From Pirellulaceae bacterium (GTDB lineage: Bacteria > Planctomycetota > Planctomycetia > Pirellulales > Pirellulaceae): a DNA stretch of 11,325 nucleotides. The stretch lies in NCBI GenBank assembly GCA_013002105.1, contig JABDKS010000156.1:1-11325 (forward strand), read 5' to 3'. Both the position numbers and the translations under genes were made by a program. Below, piece after piece: positions 7,521 through 11,325 of the stretch (position 1 is its first letter; every line of letters begins with the position of its first letter). The notes beneath the pieces are model-generated. The model did no database searches. It saw only the letters and a list, made by a program, of their open reading frames with translations, and was not told where the DNA came from.

Positions 7521-10379
7521 TTACCAATCTAAAGGTTTCAGCCAAGCGTTTTTGGCCGCCGGCACGTTGACATCCAAGATGGTTTCACCATTCATCGCGA
7601 TGACCAATGTATCGGATGCTTCGATTGTACCTAGTCGGGCGACCGGGACACCGCCATCAGCGATCAGACGCTCGAATTCGTCTGCATTCTCTGCTGTGAC
7701 TTCCAGCAGGAACCGAGTATTCGATTCGCTGAACAACCACTCGGTGGCCGATAGATCGGCCCGGTCGGCGTCAATCGCCAGTTTCATACCCAGCCCGCCG
7801 GCCATTGCCATTTCCACCGCACAGGCTGCCAATCCACCTTCGCTCAAATCGTGGCACGATCGGACCAAGCCCGCCGTCATCACCTGGTGTACCGCCGCAA
7901 ACGTCGACTTGGCGACGGCCGGATCGACGGTGGGGACTTGCCCGCCGCTGATGCCTTTGACGATGCACAGGTGGGAGCCGCCGAATTCTCGTTTTGTCTG
8001 CCCCACCAGGAAGACGACGTTGCCGGCCTCTTTGGCATCCATGGTGACACTCTGGGCGACATCGTCGATTTGACCCATCGCACTGATCAACAAAGTGGGT
8101 GGGATCCCGATGGTTTCTTTTTGGCCGTCTGGATTGATGTAGCTGAATTCGTTGTTCAGGCTGTCCTTGCCGCTGACGAACGGGGTCCCCAACGCAACCG
8201 CCAAATCTTGGCACGCGATGGCAGCACGTACGAGCGAACCGAGTGTTTCGGAGCGATCGGTGTAACCCCAGCAGAAATTGTCCAAAATCGCAATCTTGGA
8301 TGGATCCGCACCCACAGCGACCGCGTTTCGCATCGCTTCGTCGATCGCCGATGCGGCCATGTGGTAGGTGTCAAAGTCACCGTAGTGTGGATTCATACCA
8401 CAGGAGATCACCAAGCCACGACGACTTTGCATCAATGGACGAATGACCGCCGCATCGCCGGGGCCATCGCACAGCGGTCCCACCAACGGTTTGACAACGC
8501 TGCCGCCTTGGACTTCGTGATCGTATTGGCGAATCACCCAGTGTTTGCTGGCGACGTTGTAGCTGCCCATGATCGCCAGCAGTGCATCACCGTGGTCGCT
8601 GGCTGAGAGACTGGGCAGATCGACCGGCGTCGTGGTCGGAGGTTGGTATACCGCGTCGCGAATCACTGGTGGTCGACCATCGTGCATGAATTGCATCGAC
8701 AGGTCGCCCACGGTCTGACCGTGATAGGTCAGCTGCAAACGCCCCGTTGGTGCGAATCGACCGATCACGGCGGCTTCGACGCCTTCGCTTTCGCACAGTT
8801 CGCACAGTCCGTCGATTGATTCTTGCGGAACGGCAAACACCATTCGCTCTTGCGCCTCGGAGATCCAAATTTCTGTATAGGTCAGGCCGTCGTACTTCAG
8901 CGGGCATTTCTCCAACCAGACTTCGGCACCTAATTCTTCGCCCATCTCGCCTACCGCACTAGAGAATCCTCCAGCCCCACAGTCGGTCACGGCATTGAAC
9001 AGTCCACGGTCGCGCGCCTGGATCAAAACATCCAGAACCATTTTTTCGGTAATCGCATTTCCGATTTGCACGGCACCGCCCGAGAGCGACTCGCTTTCGC
9101 TGGTCAATTCCGCCGAGCTGAAGGTCGCTCCGTGAATTCCATCGCGGCCGGTTCGTCCACCGATCGCGACGATCAAATCGTCCGGCTTGACCTCTTTTTC
9201 TTCCATCCCGACGGGAATCATTCCAACATTACCGCAGTAGACCAGCGGATTGCCCAAGTATCGCGGGTCAAAATAGACCGCTCCGTTGACCGTGGGAATT
9301 CCCATTCGGTTGCCATAGTCACGTACTCCGGCGACCACACCTTTCATGACCCGACGCGGATGCAGGACGCCTGGGGGCAGTGAATCGACGGGGGTATCGG
9401 GCGGAGCAAAGCAGAAGACATCGGTATTGCAAACCGGTTTGGCGCCCATCCCCGTGCCCATCGGGTCACGGATCACACCACCGATGCCGGTGTTGGCACC
9501 CCCGTAGGGCTCCAACGCGGAGGGGTGATTGTGTGTTTCGACTTTAAAACACGCGTGGTATTGATCGTTAAATGTCACTACCCCCGCGTTGTCCTTGAAT
9601 ACGCTGACGCACCAGTCGTCATCGCCGAGCGTTTTGCGGATCTGCTGCGTTGCTGCAAAGATTGTTTCTTTGAGCATGTTGTCGTACTGTCGCTCGTCCG
9701 CCGCCGGCGTTCCATCGGCGTCGGGTCCGCGATAGTGAATTCGACCGGCAAGTGTTTTATGGCTGCAGTGTTCCGACCAAGTCTGTGCGACCGTTTCCAA
9801 TTCAATGTCTGTCGGATCACGACCGATCGATGCAAAGTGGTCGCGTATCGTCTGCATCTCGACGAGTGTTAAATACAGTTGCCCCTCGCGCGAAAGTGTT
9901 TCCAGTGCGGCGTCGTCCAACGAGCGAATCGGCACGGTGACGAGCTCGAATTGATAGGGAGCCCCGACATCCAGTTGGTCCATTTGCAACGGACCGACAA
10001 CGACTTGTTCGATCGAATCATTCGACAAAGCCCGTTTGCAGATGCGATCCAGTGACGCGTCGTCGACGCTATCATCCAACCAATACTTGCGCATCGTGCG
10101 TACCGCACTGACATCGATCCCAGCGTCCTTGGCGGCACCTACGGTACTGGCGGCAACCGGGTCCATCACGCCTGGTTTGGGCAAGACATTGACCAACCGC
10201 GATTGTGGGCCGGGAGATTCATTCAAGACGTCTTGGCCGGCAATCGCGACGACACTTCGCTCGGTCACCGAATCCGATAGCAGCGAATCGGCCAATCGGA
10301 CGGCGTCTTCGCGATTGAATTCGCCTTGCACCAAAAAGCTCCGCGCAAAAATGACTTCGACTTGGTCGCCCAGTCCCAA
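7521..10379 (-). CDS. purL: Phosphoribosylformylglycinamidine synthase, PurL with PurS-like N-terminus (coding part after in-frame UGA)
   Basis: The enzyme converts FGAR, ATP and glutamine-derived ammonia to FGAM, the fourth step of purine synthesis, in the cytosol. Signatures are [12 protein letters not shown] (199-210, catalytic region), [20 protein letters not shown] (nucleotide/FGAR site), SGKDSLNNE, and the C-terminal [12 protein letters not shown]. The glutaminase domain is absent, so a separate PurQ is expected elsewhere. About 200 residues before the catalytic core look like PurS-type repeats; the second includes [10 protein letters not shown] and a segment ending [11 protein letters not shown]. 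The first repeat is incomplete if translation starts at the TTG at 10379 (952 residues). In the same frame the missing part continues upstream to an ATG at 10463, interrupted only by TGA at 10427-10425, giving 980 codons in all. The first in-frame ATG after the UGA is about 72 codons past the TTG, within the second repeat. Without read-through, a non-ATG start (TTG 10379 or ATT 10388) would be needed. Confidence 0.93.
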   Translation of the reverse strand: MGLGDQVEVIFARSFLVQGEFNREDAVRLADSLLSDSVTERSVVAIAGQDVLNESPGPQSRLVNVLPKPGVMDPVAASTVGAAKDAGIDVSAVRTMRKYWLDDSVDDASLDRICKRALSNDSIEQVVVGPLQMDQLDVGAPYQFELVTVPIRSLDDAALETLSREGQLYLTLVEMQTIRDHFASIGRDPTDIELETVAQTWSEHCSHKTLAGRIHYRGPDADGTPAADERQYDNMLKETIFAATQQIRKTLGDDDWCVSVFKDNAGVVTFNDQYHACFKVETHNHPSALEPYGGANTGIGGVIRDPMGTGMGAKPVCNTDVFCFAPPDTPVDSLPPGVLHPRRVMKGVVAGVRDYGNRMGIPTVNGAVYFDPRYLGNPLVYCGNVGMIPVGMEEKEVKPDDLIVAIGGRTGRDGIHGATFSSAELTSESESLSGGAVQIGNAITEKMVLDVLIQARDRGLFNAVTDCGAGGFSSAVGEMGEELGAEVWLEKCPLKYDGLTYTEIWISEAQERMVFAVPQESIDGLCELCESEGVEAAVIGRFAPTGRLQLTYHGQTVGDLSMQFMHDGRPPVIRDAVYQPPTTTPVDLPSLSASDHGDALLAIMGSYNVASKHWVIRQYDHEVQGGSVVKPLVGPLCDGPGDAAVIRPLMQSRRGLVISCGMNPHYGDFDTYHMAASAIDEAMRNAVAVGADPSKIAILDNFCWGYTDRSETLGSLVRAAIACQDLAVALGTPFVSGKDSLNNEFSYINPDGQKETIGIPPTLLISAMGQIDDVAQSVTMDAKEAGNVVFLVGQTKREFGGSHLCIVKGISGGQVPTVDPAVAKSTFAAVHQVMTAGLVRSCHDLSEGGLAACAVEMAMAGGLGMKLAIDADRADLSATEWLFSESNTRFLLEVTAENADEFERLIADGGVPVARLGTIEASDTLVIAMNGETILDVNVPAAKNAWLKPLDW

Positions 10380-10463
10380 TTCGTGAATCTCTTCACTGGT
10401 GCGGCTTCCTTCGCGATCAACTTGTCAGTCAGAGGGATAGATGTCATTTTGCCAAAGCGGCAT
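10380..10463 (-). other. purL: N-terminal coding segment of purL split by an in-frame UGA
   Basis: Read from the ATG at 10463 this gives MPLWQNDIYPSD, a TGA at 10427-10425, then [15 protein letters not shown] running straight into [11 protein letters not shown] of the main frame. Both halves fit the first strand and helix of a PurS-like domain, so they look like one coding segment with one stop at codon 13. A single base change (TGA to GGA, giving Asp-Gly-Gln) would restore it. The UGA is followed by C, a context regarded as leaky. The ATG lies 59 bp after the tyrA stop, with only a weak GAG (about 10 nt before) as ribosome binding site. Confidence 0.75.
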
Positions 10464-10522
10464 GTTGTCTTGCTCGTTGTTAAAGGTGGATTGGCGAAAA
10501 GGTTAGCGGGTTTTTCGGTCCA

Positions 10523-11325
10523 TCAGTTTGTCGAATTCTTTGCCGCTTTGGCTTCGGCCAACCATTGCAGCAGCGCCTGGCCATCTTGGTCGGCCAGCAG
10601 TTTTCGCAAGTTTCCCACGTCGCTGATCAAACGATCCAGTTCCTGCAAAATCGCATCGCGATTCTCCTGGCAGATCGCCGCCCACAACGTTGGATCACCA
10701 TTAGCGACGCGAGTGATGTCACGCCAGCCCGAACCGACCAGCGTCTTGGCCTCCATGGGCAATTGGCGGGCAACCAAAGCTGACATCAAGTGTGGCACGT
10801 GGCTGACCGCTGCCAAGTGGGTGTCATGATCGACGGGACTCATTCGCACGGTGCGACCGCCGGTAAGCTGCCAAAACTGATCGCATTTTTCGACCATTGA
10901 CGAATCGGTCGTGCTGCCCGGCGTCAGGATGATCACCTTGCCGTCGAAAAGGCCCGCCTTGGCGTTGGCGACACCCGTTTTATCGGAGCCCGCGATCGGG
11001 TGGGCGGCGACAAAGTTTGGATGCGCGACATCGCCGACAATCGTGGCTTTCGTGCTGCCGACATCCGTGATCAAACAATCATCGGGAGCCGATACGATGG
11101 CTTCGTTGGCCATCGATGCGATTCGATCCACGGGTGCGGCTACCACCACGACGTCGCACGCTTCGCACGCCGCGGCAATGTTGTCTTCGCACGCATCGAC
11201 CGCACCCGACTCGATCGCCAACTGTCGCTTTGCATCGCTCCGGCTGAGTCCGACGATCTGCACATTTGGCAACCGTCGTTTGAGCGACAGTGCCACACTG
11301 CCGCCAAGTAGTCCCACTCCGAGGA
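10523..11325 (-). CDS. tyrA: Prephenate dehydrogenase, TyrA (N-terminal start outside window)
   Basis: The enzyme oxidatively decarboxylates prephenate to 4-hydroxyphenylpyruvate with NAD(P)+ in tyrosine synthesis. The frame is open to the right edge. The first complete residues are LGVGLLGGSVAL, the Rossmann GxGLxGGS motif that normally lies close to the N-terminus, so only a few to a few tens of residues are missing; the GTG at 11317 is inside that motif and is not the start. Family signatures follow: DVGSTK, HPIAGSDKTGV (substrate/cofactor region), LFDGKVIILTP and AAVSHVPHLMSAL, then the helical dimerisation domain (GSGWRDITRVANGDPTLW). There is no fused chorismate mutase, ACT or EPSP synthase domain at the C-terminus; it ends AKAAKNSTN. 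purL follows in the same direction after 59 bp, or 143 bp if purL starts at the TTG, so the two may be co-transcribed. Confidence 0.93.
   Translation of the reverse strand, partial: LGVGLLGGSVALSLKRRLPNVQIVGLSRSDAKRQLAIESGAVDACEDNIAAACEACDVVVVAAPVDRIASMANEAIVSAPDDCLITDVGSTKATIVGDVAHPNFVAAHPIAGSDKTGVANAKAGLFDGKVIILTPGSTTDSSMVEKCDQFWQLTGGRTVRMSPVDHDTHLAAVSHVPHLMSALVARQLPMEAKTLVGSGWRDITRVANGDPTLWAAICQENRDAILQELDRLISDVGNLRKLLADQDGQALLQWLAEAKAAKNSTN

Noticed and set aside
10380..10427. Selenocysteine insertion at the purL UGA
   Set aside because: I see no SECIS-like hairpin just after the UGA, PurL is not a known selenoprotein, and the position is in a PurS-like domain rather than an active site with Cys.
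10265..10447. 60-codon frame on the - strand overlapping the purL start as a separate small gene or a frameshift
   Set aside because: The purL frame itself continues upstream with family-like residues and one stop, so a substitution explains the region better than a frameshift or an extra gene.

Overview
The window looks like an ordinary, mostly housekeeping stretch of a planctomycete chromosome, probably Pirellulaceae / Rhodopirellula-like. That placement is an inference from moderate GC, poor Shine-Dalgarno signals, a long Pro/Ala-rich secreted protein, and a PurL with a PurS-like N-terminus and no glutaminase domain; it has not been tested by a search. I see no CRISPR array, transposase, phage gene, rRNA or tRNA.

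Layout. On the + strand, the last codons of a membrane-protein gene (3-104) are followed by a two-gene unit. This is a DPM1-like family 2 glycosyltransferase (316-1158) overlapping by 4 bp an FAD-dependent amine-oxidase-like flavoprotein (1155-2582). All later genes are on the - strand. Read in their direction of transcription, from the right edge, they are: prephenate dehydrogenase tyrA (start outside the window), purL, an 8-cysteine ferredoxin-like protein, a 789-residue secreted protein with a disordered middle and a conserved helical C-terminal domain, and a diadenylate cyclase that makes c-di-AMP. The + and - blocks converge at about 2583-2649, where a bulged hairpin lies.

Function. tyrA (tyrosine synthesis) and purL (purine synthesis) are 59 bp apart if purL starts at its upstream ATG, so they could share a transcript. 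The glycosyltransferase and flavoprotein are translationally coupled and probably act together on a lipid-linked or cell-envelope sugar product. The diadenylate cyclase has the architecture I associate with archaeal DacZ: a small alpha/beta domain followed by a DAC domain.

The most unusual point is at purL. The conserved start of its PurS-like domain can be read from an ATG at 10463, but codon 13 is an in-frame UGA. The rest of the 980-codon frame is intact. This could be a sequencing error, a nonsense mutation bypassed by an internal TTG start, or genuine read-through. Second in interest is the diadenylate cyclase, which has Trp in place of the last Arg of the usual RHR motif and a hairpin directly against its start codon.
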